A stretch of DNA of 35,330 nucleotides from Micromonospora acroterricola (GCF_003172955.1 NZ_QGKR01000236.1:1-35330); one strand, 5' to 3'. Counted from the first letter of the stretch, positions 1-7,747 are shown. Program-made: numbers and translations. The notes: a model not told the origin generated them from the letters alone.

Positions 1-725
1 GTGGTGGGCGGCGGGGTGCCCGTTCCACCGGAGAAGTCGACGTCACTGCACAGGTAGTACGACTGGTCCAGGTGGCTGGCCTGCCAGACGGTGTAGACGA
101 TGTGCCGGCCCGTGCGGCCCGCCGCGTTGACCGGGATCTCGATGGAGACGCCGCCGGTCTCCTGCTTCCACTGCGACGCCGGGGTGTTGCCGATCTGGCC
201 GGACAGCACCAGGTCGTCCCAGCCCAGCGTCTCGGTGAGCGGGTTGAAGCCCTGCCGGGTCACGTACACCCGGATGTAGTCGGCGCCGTGACTGGCCTGG
301 TCGAAGAAGCGGACCCGGAAGTTGCTCGACACCGAAGTGGTCTTCCAGGCCCCGACGGTGTCCAGGGCGTTGTAGCGGCCGCTCTGGGTGCGCCCGCCGC
401 TGCACAGCTGGCCGTCGGGGATGGCGCCCTGGTGGTTGCCGGCCACGCCCTCGCGGAACAGGCCGTTCCAGTTCCACATGGCGTTCGGGTCGGCCTGCCA
501 GGCCTGCCAGCACATCGGGTCCTCGGTGGCCATCCGAGGGTTCTGGAAGTCGCTGCCCCAGCGTTGCCAGCAGCCGTAGTTGCGCGAGGCCGGGTCGACG
601 ACCGAACCGTGCGCCGAGGCGGGCCGGACCAGCGCGGTGGTCAGGGCGGTGGTGAGCAGGAGCGTGGCGGCCGCCGCGATGGCGAGCAGCCAGAGCACGC
701 GTGGTGATCGGACGAGAGTGGACAT
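1..725 (-). CDS. AA10 lytic polysaccharide monooxygenase (3' end cut by window edge)
   Basis: This is a secreted copper enzyme that oxidatively cleaves crystalline cellulose or chitin. Reading from the ATG at 725, residues 1-38 form a signal peptide ending in PASA, so the mature protein begins with His39, the first ligand of the copper histidine brace. The next residues, HGSVVDPASRNYGCW, resemble the Thermobifida E7-type cellulose-active AA10 enzymes from memory. The second brace His lies in FDQASHGADYIRVYVT, and the catalytic domain ends in SYYLCSDVDF. The sequence then becomes a Gly/Thr/Pro linker (GGTGTPPPT) at the window edge, so a binding module (often CBM2 in this family) probably follows outside. 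A GGGGGC element precedes the start. The gene runs off position 1, so its full length is unknown. Family call is firm; substrate (cellulose versus chitin) is inferred from the N-terminal motif only. Confidence 0.9.
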   Translation of the reverse strand, partial: MSTLVRSPRVLWLLAIAAAATLLLTTALTTALVRPASAHGSVVDPASRNYGCWQRWGSDFQNPRMATEDPMCWQAWQADPNAMWNWNGLFREGVAGNHQGAIPDGQLCSGGRTQSGRYNALDTVGAWKTTSVSSNFRVRFFDQASHGADYIRVYVTRQGFNPLTETLGWDDLVLSGQIGNTPASQWKQETGGVSIEIPVNAAGRTGRHIVYTVWQASHLDQSYYLCSDVDFSGGTGTPPPT

Positions 726-843
726 GGAGCCCCCGGGGGGATGAGGTCGGACGACGACACCCGGACCGCCGGGAGATGCCCGCTCCCGTGCCTACTCGCA
801 GGCTCCCGCGATGGCTCTACCCGGCACGATGCCAGGCCGATCG

Positions 844-1299
844 TCAGACGTCAATGGCCTCCCGGCGCATCGGCGTGTGCGGGATGCCGTCCTCGACGTA
901 CTCCGGGCCGCTGACCGCGAAGCCGTGCCGGGTGTAGAAGGGGACCAGGTGCGACTGGGCCTCCAGCACGCAGGGCCGGTTGCCCACCACCTCCAGGGCC
1001 GCGGTCATCAGCCGGCCGGCGTGCCCGCCGCCGCGCGCGGTGGGGGCCACCACCACCCGACCGATCCGGGCGGCGCCGTCCGGGTCGGCCAGGATCCGCA
1101 GGTACGCCAGCGGCCCGTCGCCGTCGGTCAGCCAGAGGTGCCGGGTGCCCGGTTCCACGTCCCGCCCGTCGAGTTCCGGGTACGGGCAGTTCTGCTCCAC
1201 CACGAACACGTCGATGCGCAGCTTGAGCAGGTCGTGGAAGGTGCGGGCGTTCAGGTCGGCGAAGGAGGCCGTCCGGATCTGGGTAGTCTGCTGGGGCAC
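844..1299 (-). CDS. ElaA-like GNAT family N-acetyltransferase
   Basis: This 151-residue protein is a GNAT-fold acetyl-CoA-dependent acetyltransferase of the ElaA subgroup. The ElaA hallmarks are the N-terminal LLKLRIDVFVVEQNCPYPELDGRD stretch (LR.DVFVVEQ.C.Y.E.D) and the R(I)GRVVVAPTARGGGHAGRLM acetyl-CoA loop at about residues 78-98. The C-terminus carries the GNAT beta-bulge FYTRHGFAVSG. The start is a GTG at 1299. The substrate of ElaA proteins is not known with certainty. It sits between the LPMO and a DMT exporter on the same strand, with gaps of about 118 and 61 bases, and no clear functional link is visible. Confidence 0.88.
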   Translation of the reverse strand: MPQQTTQIRTASFADLNARTFHDLLKLRIDVFVVEQNCPYPELDGRDVEPGTRHLWLTDGDGPLAYLRILADPDGAARIGRVVVAPTARGGGHAGRLMTAALEVVGNRPCVLEAQSHLVPFYTRHGFAVSGPEYVEDGIPHTPMRREAIDV

Positions 1300-1360
1300 T
1301 CACCGATGGTAGGCCGTCCGGCCGGGCGGGGTCCGCGGCGTCCCGCCCGGCCGGGGACGG

Positions 1361-2299
1361 TCACGGTGTGTCCGGCCGGGCGGGGGTCAGGTAGGTGGCG
1401 GCCACGGCGGTGAGCAGGAGCCCGCCGCCGACGATCACCGGCAGCGGCAGCGGCTCGTGCAGCAGCGCCACGGCCAGCGCCGCCGCGGTGAGCGGTTCGA
1501 GCAGGGTCAGCACGGCGGCGACGCTGCCCGGGGTGGTGCGCAGCCCGGCGTAGAACAGCGCGTACGCCACCGCGGTGGTGACCACGCCGAGGTGCAGCAG
1601 CAGTGCCACGGTGTCGACGCGTACCGGTACGGCGATCCCGGCGACCAGTGCGAGCGGCGCCAGGGTCAGCGCGCCGACCACGGTGGAGACGGTGGTCAGC
1701 GTCATCGGCGCGGTGCGCTGCGACACCTGTCGGCTGATCAGGGTCGTCACCGCGTAGCCGAGGCCGGACCCGGCCGCCGCGAGCAGACCGAGCAGCGGGG
1801 CGGGCGCCGCCTCGGTGGGCTGCGCGGTGGCACCGGTGATCAGGGCGAGCCCGGCCACGGCGGCGATCAGCGTGCCGAGCCGCAGCGGGCCCGGGATCCG
1901 GCGGGCACGCGCCGCTTCCCAGGCCGCGGCGAGCACCGGGGCCAGGCCGAGGCTGACCACGGTGGCCACACCCACTCCGGCCAGCGCCACGGCGGCGAAG
2001 TAGAGCGCCTGGTAGAGGCCGAGGCCGATGCCGGTGAGCAGCAGCGGCACCGGCGCCGCGCGCAGGGCGGCCACCAGCGCGCCGAGCCGGCCGGCGGTGC
2101 ACGCCAGCAGGACGAGCGCGGCGATGGCAAGGCGGTGGAAGCCGATGCTCACCGGGTTGAGCCCGGTGCTCTCGCGCAGGAGTTGCACCGCCACGCCGGT
2201 GGTGCCCCACAGCACTCCGGTGACGGTGATCTGGATCAGGCCGGTGCGGGCCTGGGCGACGGCCGGGGCGGCCGGCGGCACGGTACGGGAGGTGGACAC
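1361..2299 (-). CDS. EamA/DMT-superfamily exporter
   Basis: This 312-residue integral membrane protein has the layout of the drug/metabolite transporter superfamily: two EamA repeats of about five hydrophobic helices each (roughly residues 20-155 and 167-305). Each repeat starts with a GLxWGxxxV-like (ITVTGVLWGTTGVAV) or GLGYAVTTLI-like helix, and the second ends with the typical PLTAAALAVALLHEPLPLPVIVGGGLLL segment. Proteins of this type export amino acids, metabolites or drugs; the substrate cannot be told from sequence. The GTG start at 2299 is preceded by a GGAG element about eight bases upstream. It is probably transcribed with the acetyltransferase downstream. Confidence 0.9.
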   Translation of the reverse strand: MSTSRTVPPAAPAVAQARTGLIQITVTGVLWGTTGVAVQLLRESTGLNPVSIGFHRLAIAALVLLACTAGRLGALVAALRAAPVPLLLTGIGLGLYQALYFAAVALAGVGVATVVSLGLAPVLAAAWEAARARRIPGPLRLGTLIAAVAGLALITGATAQPTEAAPAPLLGLLAAAGSGLGYAVTTLISRQVSQRTAPMTLTTVSTVVGALTLAPLALVAGIAVPVRVDTVALLLHLGVVTTAVAYALFYAGLRTTPGSVAAVLTLLEPLTAAALAVALLHEPLPLPVIVGGGLLLTAVAATYLTPARPDTP

Positions 2300-2476
2300 G
2301 GGTGCGCTCCGGAAGGGTGAGCCGTTGACGGGGACGACGTCGACGGAGCGCGTACGGCGAGATGGCCGAGCCGGGTCACCCGGTCGGCGCGAGGCGCGGC
2401 GCTCCGGTCAGGAGCGCGGCGGGGGCAGGACGCCCAGGAACGGCCGCATCGAACGACCGTACCGCAGGGGTCGGGG

Positions 2477-2737
2477 TCAGGCGGGGCGGGCGCCGACCGC
2501 GTCGCGGATCTGGGCGCCCTCGTCGCCCTCGACAGCGCGGGCGCAGTGCCCGCAGCAGAAGAAGCGCCCGTTGACCTCCACGCCGTGCCCGACGATCTTG
2601 ATCTGGCAGTGCTCGCAGATCGGTGCCAATCGGTGGATCGCGCACTCGAACGAGTCGAAGGTGTGCACGTCGCCGCTGACCGTGCGCACCTCGAACGCCA
2701 TCCAGTAGTCGTTGCCGCAGACCTCGCAGGTAGCCAC
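2477..2737 (-). CDS. Prokaryotic metallothionein-like cysteine-rich protein
   Basis: An 86-residue soluble protein with eight cysteines. An N-terminal CEVCGNDYW zinc-knuckle is followed by a FDSFECAIH segment, and the second half (CEHCQIKIVGHGVEVNGRFFCCGHCARA) follows the pattern of SmtA/BmtA-type bacterial metallothioneins, CxxC...(I/V)xxNGxxYCCxxCA. This suggests binding of zinc or similar ions through Cys and His ligands, either for storage or as a structural zinc-ribbon. The start is GTG at 2737 with GGGAGG seven bases upstream. It stands alone between the DMT exporter and a divergent CBM48-like gene. A plain zinc-ribbon protein without metal-storage function is the main alternative. Confidence 0.7.
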   Translation of the reverse strand: MATCEVCGNDYWMAFEVRTVSGDVHTFDSFECAIHRLAPICEHCQIKIVGHGVEVNGRFFCCGHCARAVEGDEGAQIRDAVGARPA

Positions 2738-2882
2738 GGAAAACCTCCCGTATCAGGACATGTGACTTCAGGTTGCCCCAGCCTCGGGCGGCGGTGGGTG
2801 AAATGCCGCCGGCCGGACCACCGAGGCGGCGTGTCGGCTCCGGCGTGTCGTCCGTTATGCCGGGTGAACCGCCGCAACCCCC

Positions 2883-2887
2883 GGAGG
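2883..2887 (+). promoter_or_regulatory. Ribosome binding site fixing the GTG start at 2893
   Basis: GGAGG lies five bases before the GTG at 2893. Longer upstream reading from 2773 has no comparable signal and encodes a low-complexity Pro/Arg-rich stretch, so the shorter start is preferred. Confidence 0.7.
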
Positions 2888-2892
2888 ATGCA

Positions 2893-3168
2893 GTGATCAA
2901 GCGCAACAAACTCTTCGGCAATCAGACCCGGGTCACCTTCTGCCTGCCCCGGGACGCCCCGCCCGGCCCGGTGAGCGTGGTGGGGTGCTTCAACGGCTGG
3001 GTACCCGGCCGGCACGAGCTGGTGACGCGCCGCGACGGCACCCGGACGGTGACCGTGAAGCTCGGGCCGGGGGAGTACCGGTTCCGCTACCTCGCCAGCG
3101 GCGGGGTCTGGCTGGATGACGAGTCAGCCGATCAGGTCGACGAGCGGGGCAGTCTGCTCCGGCTCTGA
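2893..3168 (+). CDS. Isoamylase early-set (CBM48/AMPK-like) small protein
   Basis: A 91-residue protein made up almost entirely of one carbohydrate-binding module of the CBM48 / AMPK glycogen-binding type. The typical beta-sandwich pattern is visible: TRVTFCLPRDAP, then VSVVGCFNGWVPG (the conserved V.G.FN.W loop with the sugar-stacking Trp), then TVKLGPGEYRFRYLASGGVWLDDESAD. Such modules bind alpha-glucans such as glycogen. No catalytic domain is attached, so it may act as an adaptor or glycogen-associated protein; that role is inferred. GTG start chosen from the GGAGG spacing. It is divergent from the metallothionein-like gene. Confidence 0.8.
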   Translation: MIKRNKLFGNQTRVTFCLPRDAPPGPVSVVGCFNGWVPGRHELVTRRDGTRTVTVKLGPGEYRFRYLASGGVWLDDESADQVDERGSLLRL

Positions 3169-3183
3169 CAGGAAACTCCTCAG

Positions 3184-3203
3184 CATCGATGTATTTATCG
3201 ATG
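3184..3203. promoter_or_regulatory. Inverted repeat upstream of the broken LPMO gene
   Basis: CATCGAT-GTATTT-ATCGATG gives perfect 7-bp arms around a six-base spacer. It lies 15 bases past the CBM48-like stop and 73 bases before the LPMO start, at the head of an AT-rich island (about 3180-3240, including TTAACAAAGTTTAA) that contrasts sharply with the GC-rich surroundings. It could be an operator for the LPMO gene or a weak terminator for the upstream gene; there is no T-run right after it. No regulator can be named from the sequence. Confidence 0.4.
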
Positions 3204-3275
3204 AGGGTCTTTACTGTTAACAAAGTTTAAATTACCTTGGGGGGCACCACCGGACCTGGAGAAGGAGCTGCCCCC

Positions 3276-3780
3276 ATGCGTCGAAGAATGACCGTCCCGC
3301 TGGTGGCGGCGGGCGCCGTCGCCGCCACCCTCACCGTCGCCGCGCCCGCCCAGGCGCACGGCTACGTGTCCGCCCCACCGAGCCGGCAGGCGCTCTGCGC
3401 CCAGGGCCGGGTGCCCGACTGCGGGCAGATCAAGTACGAGCCGCAGAGTGTCGAGGGGCCCAAGGGCCTCCGCAGCTGCAACGCCGGAATCGCCCAGTTC
3501 GCCGTCCTCAACGACGACAGCCGGGGCTGGCCGGCCACCTCGGTCGGCAGTTCGCTGACCTTCACCTGGGTCAACACCGCCCGGCACGCCACCAGCAACT
3601 GGGAGTACTGGATCGGCAACACCCGGGTCGCCTCGGTCAACGGCAACGGCCAGCAGCCGGGCGTACCAGGTCGGCGACCAGGCCACCTACGGCGGTCGGA
3701 CGTACCGCTGCCGGCAGGCGCACACCGCGATCGCCGGGTGGGAGCCGCCGAACGTGCCGGCGCTCTGGAGTCAGGTCTGA
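3276..3780 (+). pseudogene. AA10 LPMO plus CBM5/12, broken by internal deletion and frameshift
   Basis: The ATG at 3276 starts a 27-residue signal peptide ending AQA; mature His28 begins HGYVSAPPSR, a CBP21-like chitin-type AA10 N-terminus, followed by the family motif YEPQSVEG. The second copper His is residue 104 (TARHATSNWEYWI). At about 3660, after NGNGQQPG, the catalytic domain stops early. From 3664, in the +1 frame, the DNA encodes YQVGDQATYGGRTYRCRQAH then GWEPPNVPALWSQV and TGA (3778-3780), which is a near-complete CBM5/12 chitin-binding module. So the last third of the catalytic domain (the C-terminal aromatic and disulfide region), the linker and the first strand of the CBM are missing, and the phase is lost. 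Read as it stands, the frame runs out of phase to 4133, across the next gene. A true deletion or an assembly collapse would look the same here. Confidence 0.82.
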
Positions 3781-3843
3781 CCGACACGGGTGCGGCTCCG
3801 GCCGCACCCGTGTCGCCGTCCTCGCGTGATCGGAGCACCCGGC

Positions 3844-4431
3844 ATGCCCCGCCGAACCCTGCTGGCGCCCCTGCTCGCCATGCTGCTGCTCACCGCCGCC
3901 TGCGCCGCGCCGTCCGCGTCGACGCCGTCGGCCGCGCCCCAACCGGCTCCCGCGTCCCCGGCCGGGTCGGCGGCGGCCGGGGACGCGATGAGCGGCATCG
4001 ACGTGGTCTTCCTGAGCACGATGGCCGGGCACAGCGAGCGCACCCTGGAGATCGTCCGGCTGGCCCGGGACCGAGTGCGCGACGACACGCTGCGCACCCT
4101 CGCCGCCGCCATCGAGGCGACCGAGGCGGATGAGCTGACCACCATGCGGGGCTGGTTGCCCACGGCCGGGCCGGGCGCCAGCGCCGCCGGGCACCACCAC
4201 GGGCACGGGGACGACGCCGCGCTCGACCGGCTGCGGGCCGCGTCGGACGCCGACCTCGACCGGGTGCTGCGCGAGGTGCTCGCCGACCACCAGCGGGCGG
4301 CGGCCGACCTGGCCCGGGCCCAGGTCGACGTCGGCCGCAGCGAGCAGGTCCGCGACCTGGCCCGGCGGATCGAGCAGTCCCGGACCGCCGAGGTCGAGCT
4401 GCTCGCCGGTGCCTCCGCCACGCCTCGGTGA
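3844..4431 (+). CDS. DUF305-family lipoprotein
   Basis: A 195-residue exported protein. The N-terminus MPRRTLLAPLLAMLLLTAAC is a lipoprotein signal with lipobox LTAAC; Cys20 would be lipidated. A Ser/Pro/Ala linker leads to a helical domain of the DUF305 (ferritin-like) type with two related halves: FLSTMAGHSERTLEIVRLARDRV and, later, VLREVLADHQRAAADLARAQVDV. A His-rich loop (GHHHGHGDD) sits between them, which suggests metal binding, though DUF305 function is unknown. The usual M..HH pair of the first half is reduced to a single His. ATG at 3844 is favoured by GGAG eight bases upstream. The gene follows the broken LPMO after 63 bases and may have shared its transcript. Confidence 0.8.
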   Translation: MPRRTLLAPLLAMLLLTAACAAPSASTPSAAPQPAPASPAGSAAAGDAMSGIDVVFLSTMAGHSERTLEIVRLARDRVRDDTLRTLAAAIEATEADELTTMRGWLPTAGPGASAAGHHHGHGDDAALDRLRAASDADLDRVLREVLADHQRAAADLARAQVDVGRSEQVRDLARRIEQSRTAEVELLAGASATPR

Positions 4432-4447
4432 ACGCGGTAGGCCGGTG

Positions 4448-4492
4448 GCGCGGCGGTGCTCGGGGTACGCCGGTGACGCACCCCCGCCGCGC
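4448..4492. terminator. Hairpin between convergent genes
   Basis: GCGCGGCGG (4448-4456) pairs perfectly with CCGCCGCGC (4484-4492) around a 27-base GC-rich loop. It sits between the stop of the DUF305 gene and the stop of msrB, where a bidirectional terminator is expected. There is no T-run, as is common in actinomycetes. Confidence 0.4.
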
Positions 4493-4505
4493 GAGGCCGC
4501 TCAGG

Positions 4506-4910
4506 TCAGCGCGGTTCCAGGCGGATGGAGACCGAGTTGACGCAGTGCCGGGTGTCCTTCGGCGTGAAGCCCTCGCCGTGGAAGACGTGCCCGAGGTGGC
4601 TGTTGCAGCGGGCGCAGCGGATCTCCGTGCGGGCCATGCCGAGGGTGCGGTCCTCGATCTCCTTCACCCGGCCGGGAATGGCGTCGTCGAAGCTCGGCCA
4701 CCCGCAGTGCGAGTCGAACTTCGTGTCGCTGGAGAAGAGCTCCAACCCGCAGGCCCGGCAGTGGTAGACACCGGCCGTCTTGGTGTCCACGTACTCGCCG
4801 GTCCACGGGCGCTCGGTGCCCGCCTCGCGCAGCACGTGGAACTCCTCCGGGCTCAGCCGGACGCGCCACTCGTCCTCGGTCTGGGGCAGTTCGTTGTCGT
4901 CAAGACTCAC
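4506..4910 (-). CDS. msrB: Peptide-methionine (R)-S-oxide reductase MsrB
   Basis: A 134-residue cytoplasmic repair enzyme that reduces methionine-R-sulfoxide in proteins with thioredoxin. It has the full MsrB pattern: two zinc CxxC pairs (CRACG and CARCN), the substrate site GWPSFDDAIPG, and the C-terminal motif with the catalytic cysteine, RHCVNSVSIRLEP. GHVFHGEGF supplies the conserved GHVF. Length matches the family. The GTG at 4910 is used because translation further upstream in this frame lies over the opposite-strand LigD gene. The gene is divergent from the LigD-like polymerase, with 48 bases between starts. Confidence 0.95.
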   Translation of the reverse strand: MSLDDNELPQTEDEWRVRLSPEEFHVLREAGTERPWTGEYVDTKTAGVYHCRACGLELFSSDTKFDSHCGWPSFDDAIPGRVKEIEDRTLGMARTEIRCARCNSHLGHVFHGEGFTPKDTRHCVNSVSIRLEPR

Positions 4911-4958
4911 GCCCCCAACGGTACGTCGAACGTCGGGGGCGTGGCATAAGGTCGCGGG

Positions 4959-5996
4959 ATGGGTGGCACCAAGGCTGCGGTCGCCGAGGTCGAGGTGGCC
5001 GGGCACACCGTACGACTGAGCAGTCCCGATCGGGTGATCTTCCCCGCGCGGGGCTTCACCAAGGCGGACGTCTTCCACTACTACCTCGCGGTCGGCGACG
5101 GCATCATGCGCGCCCTGCGGGACCGCCCCACGACGCTGCAACGCTTCCCCGAGGGCGTCGAGGGCGAGATGTTCTTCCAGAAGCGGGTGCCCACCCGGGG
5201 CGTGCCACCCTGGGTGTCCACCGCGGAGATCACCTTCCCGAGTGGCCGGAGCGCCGCGGAGCTCTGCCCCGCCGACCTGGCGCACGTGGCCTGGGCGGCG
5301 CAGATGGGCACGATCGTGTTCCACCCGTGGGCGGTGCGCGCCGCCGACGTGGACCGCCCCGACGAGCTGCGCATCGACCTGGACCCACAGCCCGGCACCG
5401 ACTTCGCCGACGCCGCCCGGGCCGCCGGGGAGGTCCGCGCCGTGCTGGACGAGCTGGGCGCCACCGGGTGGCCCAAGACCTCCGGCGGCCGCGGCGTGCA
5501 CGTCTACCTGCGCATCGCCCCACGCTGGACGTTCACCGAGGTCCGCCGGGCGACCATCGCGCTGGCCCGGGAGGTGGAGCGCCGCCACCCCGACCTGGTC
5601 ACCACCGCCTGGTGGAAGGAGGAGCGCGGCACCCGGGTCTTCGTCGACTACAACCAGATGGCCCGCGACCGGACGATCGCCTGCGCGTACTCGCTGCGGG
5701 CCAACGCGCGGGCCACCGTCTCCACCCCGGTCACCTGGGACGAGCTGCCCGACGTCGACCCGGACGACTTCGACCTGCGCACGGTCCCGGCCCGGCTCGC
5801 CGAGCGGGGCGACCCGCACGCCGGCATCGACGACACCCCGTGGGACATCACCCCGCTGCTGGAGTGGGCCGAGCGGGACGCCGCCGCCGGTCAGGGTGAC
5901 CTGCCCTACCCGCCGGACCACCCGAAGATGCCCGGCGAGCCCAAGCGGGTCCAGCCCAGCCGCGCCAAGCGCTCCCCCGGCGACGACAACGCCTGA
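4959..5996 (+). CDS. Stand-alone LigD-type polymerase/primase (NHEJ)
   Basis: A 345-residue archaeo-eukaryotic primase-superfamily polymerase matching the Pol domain of mycobacterial LigD. It fills in or adds ribonucleotides at broken DNA ends during non-homologous end joining. The metal-binding acidic residues are visible: RIDLDPQPG (Asp140 and Asp142) and VFVDYNQ (Asp230), with SGGRGVHVYLRI between them, and N-terminal SPDRVIFP...TKADVFHYY, typical of the family. There is no ligase or phosphoesterase domain attached; a separate DNA ligase lies about 15 kb away at 20051-21166. No Ku gene is in the window. ATG start at 4959; divergent from msrB. Confidence 0.92.
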   Translation: MGGTKAAVAEVEVAGHTVRLSSPDRVIFPARGFTKADVFHYYLAVGDGIMRALRDRPTTLQRFPEGVEGEMFFQKRVPTRGVPPWVSTAEITFPSGRSAAELCPADLAHVAWAAQMGTIVFHPWAVRAADVDRPDELRIDLDPQPGTDFADAARAAGEVRAVLDELGATGWPKTSGGRGVHVYLRIAPRWTFTEVRRATIALAREVERRHPDLVTTAWWKEERGTRVFVDYNQMARDRTIACAYSLRANARATVSTPVTWDELPDVDPDDFDLRTVPARLAERGDPHAGIDDTPWDITPLLEWAERDAAAGQGDLPYPPDHPKMPGEPKRVQPSRAKRSPGDDNA

Positions 5997-6070
5997 CGCC
6001 GGCCGGCCAGCCGCGTCCGTTCTCCGGTCGGGCCTGTCACGACGGGCGCTGGACCGGACATGGGATAGAC

Positions 6071-6637
6071 GTGAGCTCCGGGACCGAGCACGAGGACCGC
6101 TTCCGACGCGTCTACGCGGCCAACTTCGAGCCGCTGCTGGCGTACGCGATGCGGCGCGTCGAGCAGCCCGAGGACGCGGCCGACGTGGTCGCCGAGACGT
6201 TCCTCGTCGCCTGGCGGCGCAGCCGCGAGATGCCGCCCGAGCCCGAGGTCCGGCTGTGGCTGCACGGCGTCGCCCGGCGGGTGCTGGCCAACCACCACCG
6301 CGGCGGCATGCGCCGGGGGCGGCTGGGTGATCGGTTGCGGCAACGCCTCCGGGCCGCGGTCGCCGTCGACCCGGGCAGCGTGGTCCCCGAACGGCTCACC
6401 GTCCGGGCCGCGCTGGCCCGGCTGGGCGAGGTGGACCGGGAGGTGTTGATGCTGACCTTCTGGGAGGGCCTGGAGCCGCGCGAGGTCGCTGTCGTCCTGC
6501 ACGTGAGCCCGGCGGCGGTCCGTACCCGGTTGTCGCGCGCCCGTGCCCGGTTGCGGAATCTCGTCGGTGACGACCTCGGACCACCCGGACATGTACTCGA
6601 CGTCATGGCCGCACGCGCCCCGGAGGAGGGCAGATGA
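6071..6637 (+). CDS. ECF-type RNA polymerase sigma factor
   Basis: A 188-residue sigma-70 family factor of the extracytoplasmic-function class. Region 2 is RRVYAANFEPLLAYAMRRV...DAADVVAETFLVAWRR (core binding and -10 recognition), and region 4 is LARLGEVDREVLMLTFWEGLEPREVAVVLHVSPAAVRTRLSRARARL (helix-turn-helix for the -35). The GTG at 6071 has only a weak GGGATA upstream. The stop overlaps the start of the next gene (ATGA at 6634-6637), so the two are translationally coupled. This arrangement with a CU044_5270-family protein is frequent in actinomycetes; the partner may regulate the sigma factor. Confidence 0.92.
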   Translation: MSSGTEHEDRFRRVYAANFEPLLAYAMRRVEQPEDAADVVAETFLVAWRRSREMPPEPEVRLWLHGVARRVLANHHRGGMRRGRLGDRLRQRLRAAVAVDPGSVVPERLTVRAALARLGEVDREVLMLTFWEGLEPREVAVVLHVSPAAVRTRLSRARARLRNLVGDDLGPPGHVLDVMAARAPEEGR

Positions 6638-7722
6638 CCGACGAGCACCTCGACCGGATGGTCCGAGACGCGGACCCGTACCGACCCGATGTCGTCCAGC
6701 ACCTCGACGGGGCCGCGCAGAACCTCCTGGAGGAGATCATGTCCGCGCCGACCCTCGAATCCGTCGCCGAACCGCCGGGCCCCCGCGCCCGACGGCGCCG
6801 CACCCTGCTGAGCGGTCTCGCCAGCGCCAGCGTCGCCGCCGCCGTTCTCGCCGTCCTCTTCGGAGTCTCGGTCGTGAACTCCGATCAGCCGGCCGACCGC
6901 GAGGCGGCTCCGGTGACGTCGCCCACCTCGGAAGCGACGGCGCCGGTCGCCTACTCGGCGATGGTGCTCAAGGCCGCCGAGGAGAGCCCGCGACTGCTGA
7001 TCGACCAGCCCGGCTGGAAGGCGGTCACCGTCTACGGCTTCGCCGAGAAGGAGGGCACCATCGCGTTCCGCAACGACAAGCGGGAGCTGGCGATGAACTG
7101 GTACCCGGCCGGCCAGTACGACGGCTACCGCCAGGATCGGCTCCACGTCAGCAAGCCGGAGCAGGTGAAGGTCGACGGCTGGGCGGGCGAGCTGTTCCGG
7201 TACACCGCGAGCGACTTCGCGGTCATGCTCCGGCCCCGCGACGGCTCCTTCGTCGAACTACGTGCGGGGGGCGCCTGGACGCGGGGCGAGTTCGACCGGG
7301 TTCTCGCCGACGTGGTCCGCGTCGACGCCCGTACGTGGTTGGCCGCGCTTCCGGCGGAGATCGTCACGCCGGACCGGGTGGACGAGCGGGCAGCCGGCGT
7401 GCTCGCCGACGTGCCACTCCCACCCGGCTTCGACACCGCCGCCCTGGGCACCCTCGGGACCAACGACGCCTACCAGTTCGGCGCCCGGGTGACCAGTCGC
7501 GTCGGCTGCGGGTGGATCGTCGAGTGGCAGCGCGCGAAGCAGGCTGGCGACGCCGCCGCCGTCCGCCGTGCCGCCGACGCGTTGCGCGGCAGCCACACGT
7601 GGAAGGTGCTGCACCAGATGAACGACGAGGGTGACTGGCCGGAGGTGTTCTGGAAGACCGCCGACACGGTGGCCGCCGGGAAGCTGCCCGCCGGCTATCG
7701 GGAGGCCCTCGGCTGCGAGTAG
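6634..7722 (+). CDS. CU044_5270-family membrane protein, possible sigma regulator
   Basis: A 362-residue protein with a cytoplasmic N-terminus of about 60 residues (MTDEHLDRMVRDADPYRPD), a positively charged RARRRR and one transmembrane segment (about residues 58-84, LLSGLASASVAAAVLAVLFGV), then a large extracytoplasmic domain with no motif I can assign. It fits the CU044_5270 family, which is defined mainly by linkage to ECF sigma genes. By analogy with one-TM anti-sigma factors it may hold the sigma factor at the membrane, but no HxxxCxxC zinc motif is present. The start overlaps the sigma stop. The gene is followed by a strong hairpin. Confidence 0.75.
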   Translation: MTDEHLDRMVRDADPYRPDVVQHLDGAAQNLLEEIMSAPTLESVAEPPGPRARRRRTLLSGLASASVAAAVLAVLFGVSVVNSDQPADREAAPVTSPTSEATAPVAYSAMVLKAAEESPRLLIDQPGWKAVTVYGFAEKEGTIAFRNDKRELAMNWYPAGQYDGYRQDRLHVSKPEQVKVDGWAGELFRYTASDFAVMLRPRDGSFVELRAGGAWTRGEFDRVLADVVRVDARTWLAALPAEIVTPDRVDERAAGVLADVPLPPGFDTAALGTLGTNDAYQFGARVTSRVGCGWIVEWQRAKQAGDAAAVRRAADALRGSHTWKVLHQMNDEGDWPEVFWKTADTVAAGKLPAGYREALGCE

Positions 7723-7747
7723 CCGTTCCGGGTCGCGCCGTCCGGCA

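Noticed and set aside
3664..4133. Out-of-phase tail of the broken LPMO as a real protein domain
   Set aside because: It is Arg/Pro-rich frameshift product overlapping the DUF305 lipoprotein gene; the CBM5/12 lies in the other phase.
4911..5921. Upstream extension of the MsrB frame to 5921
   Set aside because: It runs opposite the LigD-like polymerase and has no MsrB-type content; the normal MsrB length is reached from the GTG at 4910.
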